From JAEDES01 sp964470055 (GTDB taxonomy: Bacteria > Bacillota_I > Bacilli_A > RF39 > UBA660): DNA of 31,519 nucleotides. The notes under the pieces are model-generated. The model was not told where the DNA came from, did not search any database, and worked only from the letters and a program-made list of their open reading frames with translations. The stretch is from assembly GCA_964470055.1 (NCBI GenBank), contig CAYXZZ010000008.1, positions 1-31,519 of the forward strand, written 5' to 3'. Below, one piece after another: positions 22,899-31,051 of the stretch (position 1 is its first letter; each line of letters opens with the position of its first letter). Position numbers and translations under genes: made by a program.

Positions 22899-25097
22899 AT
22901 GATGGTTCAATATGACGTAAAGCGCGTATCTAAAGGTACCGAGAATTTTATGGTATCTTTTGATTTTACAAAAACGCCTATAACTCAAGTTGCCGATTAT
23001 ATTATCATCGCCGCATCTAAAAATAAAGCATCAGACATCCATTTCGATCCTCGTGAAGATGGTATGATGGTTCGTTTTAGAATTGATGGTGACTGTCAAG
23101 ATTATACACACATTCCTAAGGCTTACGAGAAAAATTTATCAACTCGTTTAAAACTTTTAGCCAACATGAACATCACCGAAACAAGACTTCCACAAGACGG
23201 TGCTATCAAAGGTCAATTTGGTGATACTTATTTAGACATGCGTGTTGCCTGTCTTCCAACTAATCAAGGTGAAAAAATTGTTATTCGTATTTTAGACTAT
23301 ACCAGAAGCCTACAAGGAATTGAATCTTTAGGATTCCATCCTCAAAATCTAGAAAAAATTAAACATATGATGAGTGTGCCAAACGGAATAATTTTAGTAA
23401 CTGGAGCAACAGGTTCCGGAAAATCAACCACAACCTACTCAATGATTTCTGCTTTAAATAAGCCTGAAGTTAACGTCATAACAGTTGAAGACCCAGTCGA
23501 AATGAACATTGAAGGTGTCAATCAAGTTCAAGTTAATGCTGATATTGGAATGACCTTTGCCGCTGCTCTTCGTTCTATTTTACGTGAAGACCCAAATGTT
23601 ATTCTTATCGGAGAAATTCGTGACTCAGAAACTGCACAAATTGCTGTACGTGCTTCAATTACTGGACACTTAGTTATGTCAACATTGCATACAAATAATG
23701 CTCTCGCAACAGTTGAACGTTTATTAGATATGGATGTTGAACGTTACCTTTTATCAACTGCTTTAACCGGAATAATTTCTCAAAGACTTGCAAAACAACT
23801 TTGTCCTGACTGCCGTTATCAAAGAGAAACAACCAAATATGAAAAGAAAGTATTCAAAAACTTTCTTCATAAAAATGTAGATGTAATCTGGGATGCTAAT
23901 CCTAAAGGTTGTGAAAATTGTCGTAAAGGTTACCGTGGACGCCTTGCTTTCCATGAAGTATTACTCCTAGATGATCATATCCGAAATGCTTTAAATGATG
24001 AAAAGATGGTGAAAGAAGATTTTGCTAAAATGATATATGGTGGAAATACTATTTCAATGCTTCAAGATGCTTTAGTTAAAGTTTTAGAAGGCCAAACAAG
24101 TTTCGAAGAAGTATATCGTACAATTGAAATAGAAAATGAAGACGAAGATAACTACGAAGAAGAAATAAGTGGTATCACTGGAAACACTGAGGAAGAAGAA
24201 AAACCAGTTGAAACAACAACTGACGATATGTTTGATGATATGATCACAACAACCTCTACTTCACTTACCGAATCAATTGAAGTACCAGGAATTACTACTA
24301 CAGAAACTGAACCTACTAAAGAAGTTCAATCAACAGAACAAATAACAATCCCTGGAGTTGAAGTTGTACCTCCAAATGAATCATCTCAAGAACAAACCGA
24401 AGTATTAGTAGACTCACCTAAAGAAGAAAACACTTTAGGTTATAAAATAGTTATGCCAGATGAAAATCCTAAACAAGAAGAACAGTCACAAGAAATACAA
24501 CCAGTAGAAGAACCACAACCTACTCCAGAAGAACAATCTCAAGAACCAATTCAAGAAGATTATACAATAACGGGAGTTCAAGGTGGACTTGATGGAAATG
24601 AAAAAGAAACAATCATTATAAATAAACCGGAAGAATCTATTCAACAAAATGAAGAAGAAACACATCAAGTAGTTAATAAAGAATCATCAGAAAAGAAAGA
24701 AGAAGCAGAAGAAAGAAAATATGATTCATCATTCTATTCTGACGAAGAACCAATCGAACCAGAAATTGAAATAAGATCCACTAACATTCTTGAGACACAA
24801 GTTCCTCAACTTGAAAAATTAGATTCAACTAAAGAAGAAGAAACTTACAGCCTTCCAAATCTTGAAACACAACCAAATGAAATATCAACGGATACGGCTA
24901 TAATTCCAAATATTCAAGCCATTTCTGTTATTCCAAGTTTATCAGAAGAAACTCAAAAAATGCATACAGCATCAGAAATATTAATGGGACCTGGAATAAG
25001 AATTGCCGAACCAAGTATTCCAAGTGTTACAGCCGATGGTACAGTTAATAGACCCGCTGAAATAAATGCTGAACCAATTCTTCCAAATATTGAATAA
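22899..25097 (+). CDS. pilB: PilB/GspE-family assembly ATPase with a long acidic tail
   Basis: The 732-residue protein powers pilus or pseudopilus assembly from the cytoplasm. It lacks the N1 domain and opens near the N2 domain, ASDIHFDPRE (Asp box), then Walker A GATGSGKST (about 169-177), EDPVE, the Walker B region ILIGEIRDSETA (about 238), a His box GHLVMSTLHTN and a zinc-binding pair, CPDC (302-305) and CENC (339-342). The ATPase ends near residue 400. The remaining ~320 residues are low in complexity, rich in Glu, Thr, Pro and Gln, and surely disordered; they end with a more ordered EILMGPGIRIAEPSIPSV-like segment. Such a tail is unusual for the family. It is divergent from the prepilins. 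Confidence 0.92.
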   Translation: MMVQYDVKRVSKGTENFMVSFDFTKTPITQVADYIIIAASKNKASDIHFDPREDGMMVRFRIDGDCQDYTHIPKAYEKNLSTRLKLLANMNITETRLPQDGAIKGQFGDTYLDMRVACLPTNQGEKIVIRILDYTRSLQGIESLGFHPQNLEKIKHMMSVPNGIILVTGATGSGKSTTTYSMISALNKPEVNVITVEDPVEMNIEGVNQVQVNADIGMTFAAALRSILREDPNVILIGEIRDSETAQIAVRASITGHLVMSTLHTNNALATVERLLDMDVERYLLSTALTGIISQRLAKQLCPDCRYQRETTKYEKKVFKNFLHKNVDVIWDANPKGCENCRKGYRGRLAFHEVLLLDDHIRNALNDEKMVKEDFAKMIYGGNTISMLQDALVKVLEGQTSFEEVYRTIEIENEDEDNYEEEISGITGNTEEEEKPVETTTDDMFDDMITTTSTSLTESIEVPGITTTETEPTKEVQSTEQITIPGVEVVPPNESSQEQTEVLVDSPKEENTLGYKIVMPDENPKQEEQSQEIQPVEEPQPTPEEQSQEPIQEDYTITGVQGGLDGNEKETIIINKPEESIQQNEEETHQVVNKESSEKKEEAEERKYDSSFYSDEEPIEPEIEIRSTNILETQVPQLEKLDSTKEEETYSLPNLETQPNEISTDTAIIPNIQAISVIPSLSEETQKMHTASEILMGPGIRIAEPSIPSVTADGTVNRPAEINAEPILPNIE

Positions 25098-25102
25098 ACT
25101 AA

Positions 25103-25137
25103 AAAGAACTTTAACCTCAATCTAAAGTTCTTTTTTT
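25103..25137 (+). terminator. Bidirectional terminator between pilB and tmk
   Basis: AAAGAACTTTA pairs with TAAAGTTCTTT, 11 perfect pairs with a 9-nt loop, with seven T (in part within the stem) on the plus side and five on the minus side. It serves both convergent genes. Confidence 0.92.
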
Positions 25138-25148
25138 ACAGACTCGTA

Positions 25149-25823
25149 TTATTTAATCAAGTCCCTAACTAATTGATAAACCTCTTCCCCAATATCTTCA
25201 ATTGCTCTAACTTGATTATCTCTAATGCACTCAACTCTATTCCAATTATATAATTCTGACAATTCGATGTAAGTTTCCTCTGCATGTTTTAAATGATTTT
25301 CATCTTTTTCATTTTCATCCAAATTCTCTCTATTTTTCTTAAGTTCACATGAATATTCATATGGCATATGTAAAAAAATTGTTTTATCAGGTTTAGGCAA
25401 TTTCAGTAACCAATATTCTAACTTATCAATCCATTGGTACATATCAAATCTAGCATCCTTATCCTTAATTTTACTACCTTGATGTGCCAAATTAGAAGTC
25501 GTATATCTATCTAAAATAACAAAGTAATCTTTCTCTAAATATTCATTTATCTTTCCAATATTATACCTTCTATCAGCAGCATAATATAAGCAAGAAACAT
25601 ACGGATCTACATTAGGAGAGCCTTCTGGGAAAAATCCTTCACAAATTTCTGGTTTTCCCAAATAAGCCCCTCCAACAATTTTCCCTGTTGGTGTCTCATA
25701 CATCGGAAAACCAAATCTAATACATTTCTTTCCCTCATCATTTAATTTTTTCTCTAATAATTTAGATTGAGTTTCTTTTCCCGAACAATCAGTTCCTTCA
25801 ATAACAATAATCTTTCCTGCCAT
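25149..25823 (-). CDS. tmk: Thymidylate kinase
   Basis: The 224-residue enzyme phosphorylates dTMP to dTDP. The P-loop is EGTDCSGKETQ (9-19); the residue after Lys16 is Glu where most kinases have Thr or Ser, with Thr18 next. I recall this variant from other Firmicute thymidylate kinases. GFPMYETPTG, YYAADRRYN and VILDRYTTSNLAHQG give the dTMP and DR(Y) motifs, and a Lys/Arg-rich lid ELKKNRENLDENEK follows. It is a single gene with a bidirectional terminator downstream and AAGGGAAG-type sequence upstream. Confidence 0.9.
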   Translation of the reverse strand: MAGKIIVIEGTDCSGKETQSKLLEKKLNDEGKKCIRFGFPMYETPTGKIVGGAYLGKPEICEGFFPEGSPNVDPYVSCLYYAADRRYNIGKINEYLEKDYFVILDRYTTSNLAHQGSKIKDKDARFDMYQWIDKLEYWLLKLPKPDKTIFLHMPYEYSCELKKNRENLDENEKDENHLKHAEETYIELSELYNWNRVECIRDNQVRAIEDIGEEVYQLVRDLIK

Positions 25824-25912
25824 AAGTTCATCTTCCCTTCTTATTTATGTTCTTTAGCATTACTAGAACATTATATCATTGACCTAAACAATTATACTGT
25901 TGCAAAAGCAAC

Positions 25913-25936
25913 AAAAAACGAGTTAATTTCCTCGCT
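25913..25936 (-). terminator. Terminator of the membrane-anchored hypothetical
   Basis: Minus strand AGCGAG pairs with CTCGTT (one G-U pair) around an 8-nt loop, followed by TTTT. A second perfect hairpin, GTTGC-TTTT-GCAAC, lies next to it (25899-25912). Confidence 0.65.
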
Positions 25937-26522
25937 ATTTAATTTTTAACTGAATATGATAGGCCAAAATATCATTAATTTCTCCCTTATACTTATTACT
26001 TACCCATATTCTTAATCTAAATTTATAATTCAAACATTCCTCTGAAAACTCTCCACTATATATAACTTTTCCATCAACCACATCAGTAAAAGCCGAATAT
26101 ACCGGCACACCATTTTCAAAACCCTTATAAGGCTTATTATTTTGATCTGTTAAATAAAACTTTACATACTTTTCTAAGTCTTCATTACCTAAATCTTCAA
26201 CTATAATTTCATAAGTAACAGACTCATTCTTCACGTATTCACTCGGAATACTAATTTCAAAATCAAAATAATTATTCTTCAATAAATGTTTTCCTCGAAA
26301 ATCTCCTAAAATCTTCGGTTTATCAACCTCTAAAACATGTTCACTTTTATCAGCATAATTAAAAGAAAGATAATTAATAGTTGTTTTATCTACTCGAAAC
26401 TGCTCTACAACAGAATTAGAAAACAAACTATAACTAGTTTCAAAAACTAATCCAATTAAAATAAATACTACTAAAAAATAAACTAAACTTTTAACTACTT
26501 CTATTACTTTATCTTTCTTCAT
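25935..26522 (-). CDS. Membrane-anchored extracytoplasmic protein of unknown function
   Basis: The 195-residue protein has a basic start and one hydrophobic helix (about 12-32) followed by FETSYSLFSNSV. The rest, about 150 residues, is beta-rich and would lie outside the membrane. The helix followed by a Tyr/Phe-Ser motif recalls SipW-dependent TasA/camelysin-like proteins, but no further motif supports that. A strong AAAGGAGGG ribosome site precedes the ATG. It has its own terminator and is preceded by the terminator of the lepA operon, so it is a single gene. Function is unknown. Confidence 0.7.
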   Translation of the reverse strand: MKKDKVIEVVKSLVYFLVVFILIGLVFETSYSLFSNSVVEQFRVDKTTINYLSFNYADKSEHVLEVDKPKILGDFRGKHLLKNNYFDFEISIPSEYVKNESVTYEIIVEDLGNEDLEKYVKFYLTDQNNKPYKGFENGVPVYSAFTDVVDGKVIYSGEFSEECLNYKFRLRIWVSNKYKGEINDILAYHIQLKIK

Positions 26523-26576
26523 CTATAAGCCCTCCTTTTTCTAAAATATCAAAATAATTTTCTCCATTTCTGTTAA

Positions 26577-26610
26577 GAAAAAATATAAGTCTCTACTTAG
26601 ACACTTATAT
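26577..26610 (-). terminator. Terminator of the lepA-hemW-HD operon
   Basis: Minus strand ATATAAGT-G-TCT pairs with AGA-G-ACTTATAT around loop AAGT, one G-G mismatch, then six T. It overlaps the last codons of the HD gene. Confidence 0.88.
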
Positions 26611-27178
26611 TATTATTTCCATCAAATGGTACAAGTAGTGCTTTACGACTAGCCAAATAATCACACATATGAACAAAATTTTGATACTTAGTCTTAGGTT
26701 TTTCCAACACCTCTACTCCATTATAATCAGTAGTCCAAGGCCCCATATGTGTCTTAATAACATCACATACAAATTCAATTTCTTCCATTTCTAAATCTAG
26801 ATTTTCTTCATTATCCATAATCATTTCTGCCATCATAATTGGATGATCAAATCTTGTATATCTTTCTTTTGGTACTCCACATTTAACTCCATCATGTAAA
26901 ATAAGTCCCATAATCATCAAATCTTTTTCATCACTTGTATATTTATCACCAATACTAGGATCTGAAAGTAAATCAACCGCAATTCTAACCGCTGCCTTTG
27001 TATGACGAAGAAGACCACCTTTTCCTAAGGCATACTCAGGATGATATTTTCCCGTTGATGAGGCTTCTATTTCAAAAAAATAATCTGGAAGTACCTTAAT
27101 CATCTCTAAACAAGATTTTCTAATTCTCTCATTCTTAATATATTTCAACTCTATCTTAAATACTTCTTCTCTATTCAT
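26597..27178 (-). CDS. HD-domain metal-dependent phosphohydrolase
   Basis: The 193-residue protein has the HD-domain ligands in order: His59 in GGLLRHTKAAV, His95-Asp96 in LILHDGVK, and a further His in TRFDHPIMMAEMI near residue 112. Members remove phosphates from nucleotides or related compounds. I cannot assign a substrate. It is the last gene of the lepA operon, overlapping hemW by 8 bp, with a strong terminator at its end. The motif GKGGLLRHT is common in a group of small stand-alone HD proteins in Firmicutes. Confidence 0.85.
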   Translation of the reverse strand: MNREEVFKIELKYIKNERIRKSCLEMIKVLPDYFFEIEASSTGKYHPEYALGKGGLLRHTKAAVRIAVDLLSDPSIGDKYTSDEKDLMIMGLILHDGVKCGVPKERYTRFDHPIMMAEMIMDNEENLDLEMEEIEFVCDVIKTHMGPWTTDYNGVEVLEKPKTKYQNFVHMCDYLASRKALLVPFDGNNNISV

Positions 27179-28259
27179 ATACTACACCTTCCAATAATCT
27201 TATAATAATATCATTACTAATATACCATTTTTCCTCTGGAATATAAAGTCTATTTTCTCTTTTACAAACTAAACCTAATTTCACTAACTCTTCACATTCC
27301 AGTCTAACCTTATATTTAGAATATAATTTATCTAAATCAATACCCTCACTTTTTCTAAGATTAAGCATAATTTCATAATAAATAAAATCATCCTTTTCTA
27401 AATACTCCTCTTCAAATACATAATCTCCAGCCAAATATTTATTAATTGATTTAGTATTACTAATTCTCCTATTCCCCCTAAAACTACTCGCACCAAGTCC
27501 AAAACCATAATATTCCTTATTCTCCCAATAAACAGTATTATGTTTTGAATAATACCCCTTCTTTGCATAATTACTTATTTCGTAATGCAAAAAATCATGT
27601 TTCTTCATTTTACAACATATTTCTTCGTACATTTTAAAATCTAAATCTTCAGAAATATTTTCTACATTTTTTATGCCTAACTTAGTATGTTCCTCAATAA
27701 TAAGAGAATAACAAGATATATGTTCTACATCCAAACTATAAATAAAGTCTAAATCCTCATTTAAATCAACAAGACTTTCTCCTGGAAGAGCATACATCAA
27801 ATCAACATTAATATTATTAAAACCTAATTCTCTAGCCATTTTAATAATATTAATAGTCCTTTCTTTGCTTTCATCTCTTTCTAAAAAAGACAATTGCTTA
27901 TGATTAATAGTCTCTAATCCAAAACTAAGTCTATTAACCCCAAATCTTTTAAATAATTTTAACTTCTCTAAATCAGTATTTAAAAAATTACACTCCACAG
28001 TAAATTCAATATCACTTTTTTTATTTAAACCATCAATAATTGAAAATAATTTTTCTAATTGCTGAAGATTCAAACTACTAGGTGTACCTCCACCTATATA
28101 TATAGTTTCTAACTCTTCTCCTTCATATATAGTAAGTATTTCTTCTTCTAACTTTTCTAAATATTGATCAACTAATCTTTCGTTATAAAACAACTTACAA
28201 AAATCACAATATGAACATATCTTTTCACAAAACGGTATATGTATGTAGCAACTCGTCAT
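27171..28259 (-). CDS. hemW: Radical SAM protein HemW (coproporphyrinogen oxidase-like)
   Basis: The 362-residue protein has the radical-SAM cluster motif CEKICSYC (Cys11, Cys15, Cys18) after YIHIPF, and an additional Cys in DFCK, as in HemN/HemW. GGGTPSSL (near 57-64), VECN, RLSFGLETIN and NVDLMYALPGE are further family blocks. HemW is a heme chaperone rather than an oxidase in the cases studied, and the C-terminus and the link to lepA fit HemW. Its ATG overlaps the stop of the ADP-ribosyltransferase-like gene (ATGA). In many Firmicutes hemW directly follows lepA; here one gene stands between. Confidence 0.92.
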   Translation of the reverse strand: MTSCYIHIPFCEKICSYCDFCKLFYNERLVDQYLEKLEEEILTIYEGEELETIYIGGGTPSSLNLQQLEKLFSIIDGLNKKSDIEFTVECNFLNTDLEKLKLFKRFGVNRLSFGLETINHKQLSFLERDESKERTINIIKMARELGFNNINVDLMYALPGESLVDLNEDLDFIYSLDVEHISCYSLIIEEHTKLGIKNVENISEDLDFKMYEEICCKMKKHDFLHYEISNYAKKGYYSKHNTVYWENKEYYGFGLGASSFRGNRRISNTKSINKYLAGDYVFEEEYLEKDDFIYYEIMLNLRKSEGIDLDKLYSKYKVRLECEELVKLGLVCKRENRLYIPEEKWYISNDIIIRLLEGVVYE

Positions 28260-29008
28260 TTAACATTTCCAACCTCTCTAGCATAATACTCATCATATAC
28301 TTTTTTGGGAACCAATAACGCCTGCACAATTGCTCCGTTTTCTCCATCTCGTCTAACTTCTCTTACTTGCGCCATACTCCACGTATTAATTAAATATTCC
28401 GCCTCACTCGTAAAGTGAGAGTCCCCTACATTACAAATTCCATCAGTAAATTCTTCAGGAACTAAATACTCAATCATTACATTATAATTAACTCCATTTT
28501 TAGGATCTTTTCGATAAAAACAAGCACCTTCTACTAACGATGTACTTACAAAACCCTCATCCAATAAAAACTTTCCTTCTAAAGCAGCAAGTTCATCTAA
28601 ACTTTCAATTCCATAATCCCTAAAATACTTTAATGGAACTCCTCTATATACTGAAATATTCCCAACAGAACTTTGATTATCACTTATAACTTGTGAAAGA
28701 CTAGAAACATATCCTTTATACTCTTCATATCTAGCCATATCCCCATTTTCTTCATATGTCCATTTACCCTTCGCCGCTCTATTTAAAGAAAAATGACTAA
28801 AACCCGAATAATGACTAAGTGATAACTTATCTTTATCATCTAAAACTGGTATAGGTACAAACATCAACGCTTGATCTAAATCTGTAAATTTAGTATATTC
28901 TCTTTGACCACACTCACTACAAAAAGAATCTAAGTTATTTTGTCTTTCATCACTAATCCATCTAAAAATTGTTCTTATCGTTTTACTAGTTCCAATATTT
29001 TCTTTCAT
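28256..29008 (-). CDS. Putative ADP-ribosyltransferase of the R-S-E class
   Basis: The 250-residue protein has the three motifs of Arg-type mono-ADP-ribosyltransferases in order: Arg122 in ISVYRGVPL, the Ser-Thr-Ser motif in GFVSTSL (155-157), and Glu-x-Glu in SEAEYLI (Glu202, Glu204). Spacing between them (33 and 45 residues) fits the fold. There is no signal peptide, so it should act in the cytoplasm. The N-terminal 60 residues carry a FCSECG Cys pair. It has AGGTGA before its ATG, starts 9 nt after lepA and overlaps hemW by 4 bp, so it is embedded in a housekeeping operon. It may modify a cell protein or be a phage-derived toxin. The NAD island encodes an ARH-type hydrolase that could reverse it. 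Confidence 0.8.
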   Translation of the reverse strand: MKENIGTSKTIRTIFRWISDERQNNLDSFCSECGQREYTKFTDLDQALMFVPIPVLDDKDKLSLSHYSGFSHFSLNRAAKGKWTYEENGDMARYEEYKGYVSSLSQVISDNQSSVGNISVYRGVPLKYFRDYGIESLDELAALEGKFLLDEGFVSTSLVEGACFYRKDPKNGVNYNVMIEYLVPEEFTDGICNVGDSHFTSEAEYLINTWSMAQVREVRRDGENGAIVQALLVPKKVYDEYYAREVGNVK

Positions 29009-29017
29009 TTACATCAC

Positions 29018-30820
29018 CTAATTTTTACTATCTCCAGTCGATAAAATTGATAAAAATGCTTCTTGTGGTACCTCTACAGATCCAATTCTCTTCATTCTCT
29101 TTTTACCCTCTTTTTGTTTTTCTAAAAGTTTTTTCTTACGAGTAACATCTCCACCATAACATTTAGCCAAAACATTCTTTCTCATTGCCTTAATATCAGT
29201 TCTCGCAATAACATGAGTTCCAATTGCCGCTTGAATAGGAACTTCAAACATTTGTCTAGGAATAATTTCCTTTAATTTTTCAACTACCGCTTTTCCTCTA
29301 TTATAAGCAAAATCTTTATGGACAATAACACTTAATGCATCAACAATATCTCCATTTAATAAAATATCCATTTTAACTAAATTACTTTCTTTATAACCAA
29401 TAAGTTCATAATCAAATGATGCATATCCTTTAGTATAAGACTTCAACTTATCAAAGAAATCATAAACTATTTCTGATAAAGGTATTTCATAATGAATAGT
29501 CACTCTCGTCTCATCTAAATATTCCATATTAATAAATGTTCCTCGTTTATCCTGACAAAGTTCCATAATTGGTCCAATATATTCTGATGGTGTAAATATA
29601 CTTGTTTTAACATAAGGCTCTAATGTCCTAGAAATAACTTCTCGCTTTGGCATTTTCGCAGGAGAATCAACCATAATCTTACTTCCATCAGTAAGTAACA
29701 CTTCATAAACTACTGAAGGAGATGTCGCAATTAAATCAATACCAAATTCTCTTTCAATTCTCTCTTCAATTATCTCCATATGTAAAAGTCCTAAGAAGCC
29801 ACATCTAAATCCAAAACCTAAAGCCTTAGAAGTCTCTGGTTCATATGCCAAAGCAGCATCATTTAATTTCATTTTTTCTAACGCTTCGCGTAAATCCTCA
29901 AACTTATTAGATTCAATCGGATAAAGACCGCAATAAACCATCGGTTTCATTGGTTTATAACCTGGTAGTCTTTCTTCTGCAGGATCATTATCTAAAGTAA
30001 TTGTATCCCCCACCGCAACATCATTAATACTTTTAATTGATGCATATAAATACCCAACTTCTCCAGCACATAGTGCTTTCACTTGTTTTTCCTTCGGTGT
30101 ATTAACAGAAATCCCTACTACATCATAAACGGCTCCCGTTTCCATCATTCTTACCATATCGCCAACTTTTACTTCACCATCCATCACTCTAATACTCGTA
30201 ATAACTCCACGATAAGAATCAAATAAACTATCAAAAATAAGCGCCTTTAATTTAGAATTTTTATCACCCTTAGGCGCCGGTATTATTTGAACAATCTTTT
30301 CTAGTAATTCATCTATTCCAACACCAGTTTTCGCACTAGTACAAACTATCTCTTCTCTTGAAAAACCTATATTTTCCAACTCAGTAGTAACTTTTTCAAC
30401 ATCCGCACTAGGCAAATCTATCTTATTAATAACTGGTATTACTGTTAAATTATTATCAAGTGCCAAATACAAATTCGCAAGTGTTTGTGCCTCCACACCT
30501 TGCGCCGCATCTACAACCAACAATGCTCCCTCACAAGCAGCAAGACTTCTTGATACTTCATAAGAAAAATCAACATGACCTGGAGTATCTATTAAATGTA
30601 AATAATATTCCTCATCATTTAATTTATAAGTAAGTTGTACAGCATTTAACTTAATTGTAATTCCACGTTCTCTCTCAATATCCATAGAATCAAGTGTCTG
30701 TTCCTTTAATTCTCTTTTATCAAGAGCCCCTGTTTTTTCTAAAATTCGATCAGCTAGAGTACTTTTCCCATGATCTATATGTGCAATAATACAAAAGTTC
30801 CTAATATTTTCTTGTTTCAT
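29018..30820 (-). CDS. lepA: Elongation factor 4 (LepA), translational GTPase
   Basis: From the ATG at 30820 the protein has 600 residues, the normal length. It has G1 AHIDHGKST (13-21), G2 RERGITIK, G3 DTPGHVD, G4 NKIDLP and the LepA-specific C-terminal domain with CYGGDVTRKKKLLEKQKEGKKRM. It acts on the ribosome in back-translocation or assembly. The start is chosen because GGAGG is 8 nt upstream; a start 7 codons earlier would lie inside the ribosome site. It heads the operon lepA, ART-like, hemW, HD. Its promoter is at 30844-30872. Confidence 0.97.
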   Translation of the reverse strand: MKQENIRNFCIIAHIDHGKSTLADRILEKTGALDKRELKEQTLDSMDIERERGITIKLNAVQLTYKLNDEEYYLHLIDTPGHVDFSYEVSRSLAACEGALLVVDAAQGVEAQTLANLYLALDNNLTVIPVINKIDLPSADVEKVTTELENIGFSREEIVCTSAKTGVGIDELLEKIVQIIPAPKGDKNSKLKALIFDSLFDSYRGVITSIRVMDGEVKVGDMVRMMETGAVYDVVGISVNTPKEKQVKALCAGEVGYLYASIKSINDVAVGDTITLDNDPAEERLPGYKPMKPMVYCGLYPIESNKFEDLREALEKMKLNDAALAYEPETSKALGFGFRCGFLGLLHMEIIEERIEREFGIDLIATSPSVVYEVLLTDGSKIMVDSPAKMPKREVISRTLEPYVKTSIFTPSEYIGPIMELCQDKRGTFINMEYLDETRVTIHYEIPLSEIVYDFFDKLKSYTKGYASFDYELIGYKESNLVKMDILLNGDIVDALSVIVHKDFAYNRGKAVVEKLKEIIPRQMFEVPIQAAIGTHVIARTDIKAMRKNVLAKCYGGDVTRKKKLLEKQKEGKKRMKRIGSVEVPQEAFLSILSTGDSKN

Positions 30821-30843
30821 ATAAGCACCCTCCACTCCCAATA

Positions 30844-30872
30844 ATTATAACATGAACCCCACTTAAAGTAAA
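30844..30872 (-). promoter_or_regulatory. Promoter of the lepA operon
   Basis: Minus strand: -35 TTTACT (30867-30872), 17-bp spacer, extended -10 TGT-TATAAT (30844-30849). Confidence 0.65.
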
Positions 30873-30939
30873 TCAACCAACTAAAAGACAAAAATCGAAT
30901 AGAGTAAATTTTCAATAAATTTTACATTTTTGATATGAT

Positions 30940-31051
30940 ACTCTTTCACACCACCGCAATGCTGTCAATCCCACTTGCCCTTGTTTTTATAGACTTGTCT
31001 ATAAGCCTGATTCAAATTATCTTTGGAAAGTATTTTTTCTAAAAGTTCCAT
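30940..31051 (-). pseudogene. Truncated group II intron reverse transcriptase/maturase (LtrA type)
   Basis: After an AAGGTGG ribosome site the ATG at 31051 opens MELLEKILSKDNLNQAYRQV, then YKNKG, which is the N-terminus of group II intron-encoded proteins. The frame stops after 28 codons at 30965. Reading on in another frame gives SGIDSIAVV, the expected next block (NKGaSGIDS), so a 2-base loss after the GGC codon broke the gene. A further break occurs near VV, where KEY-like residues resume in another frame, and then all resemblance ends. The reverse transcriptase core, the maturase domain and the 3' intron end are gone. It cannot be functional. Confidence 0.85.

Noticed and set aside
25899..25912. 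Hairpin GTTGC-TTTT-GCAAC as a separate terminator
   Set aside because: Only 5 bp and followed by AGTATAAT rather than a T-run; the stem at 25917-25936 is the better terminator.
28256..29008. Toxin-antitoxin pair based on the ART-like gene
   Set aside because: Neither neighbour (lepA, hemW) is an antitoxin, and the gene is coupled to essential or housekeeping genes; an unlinked antitoxin remains possible.
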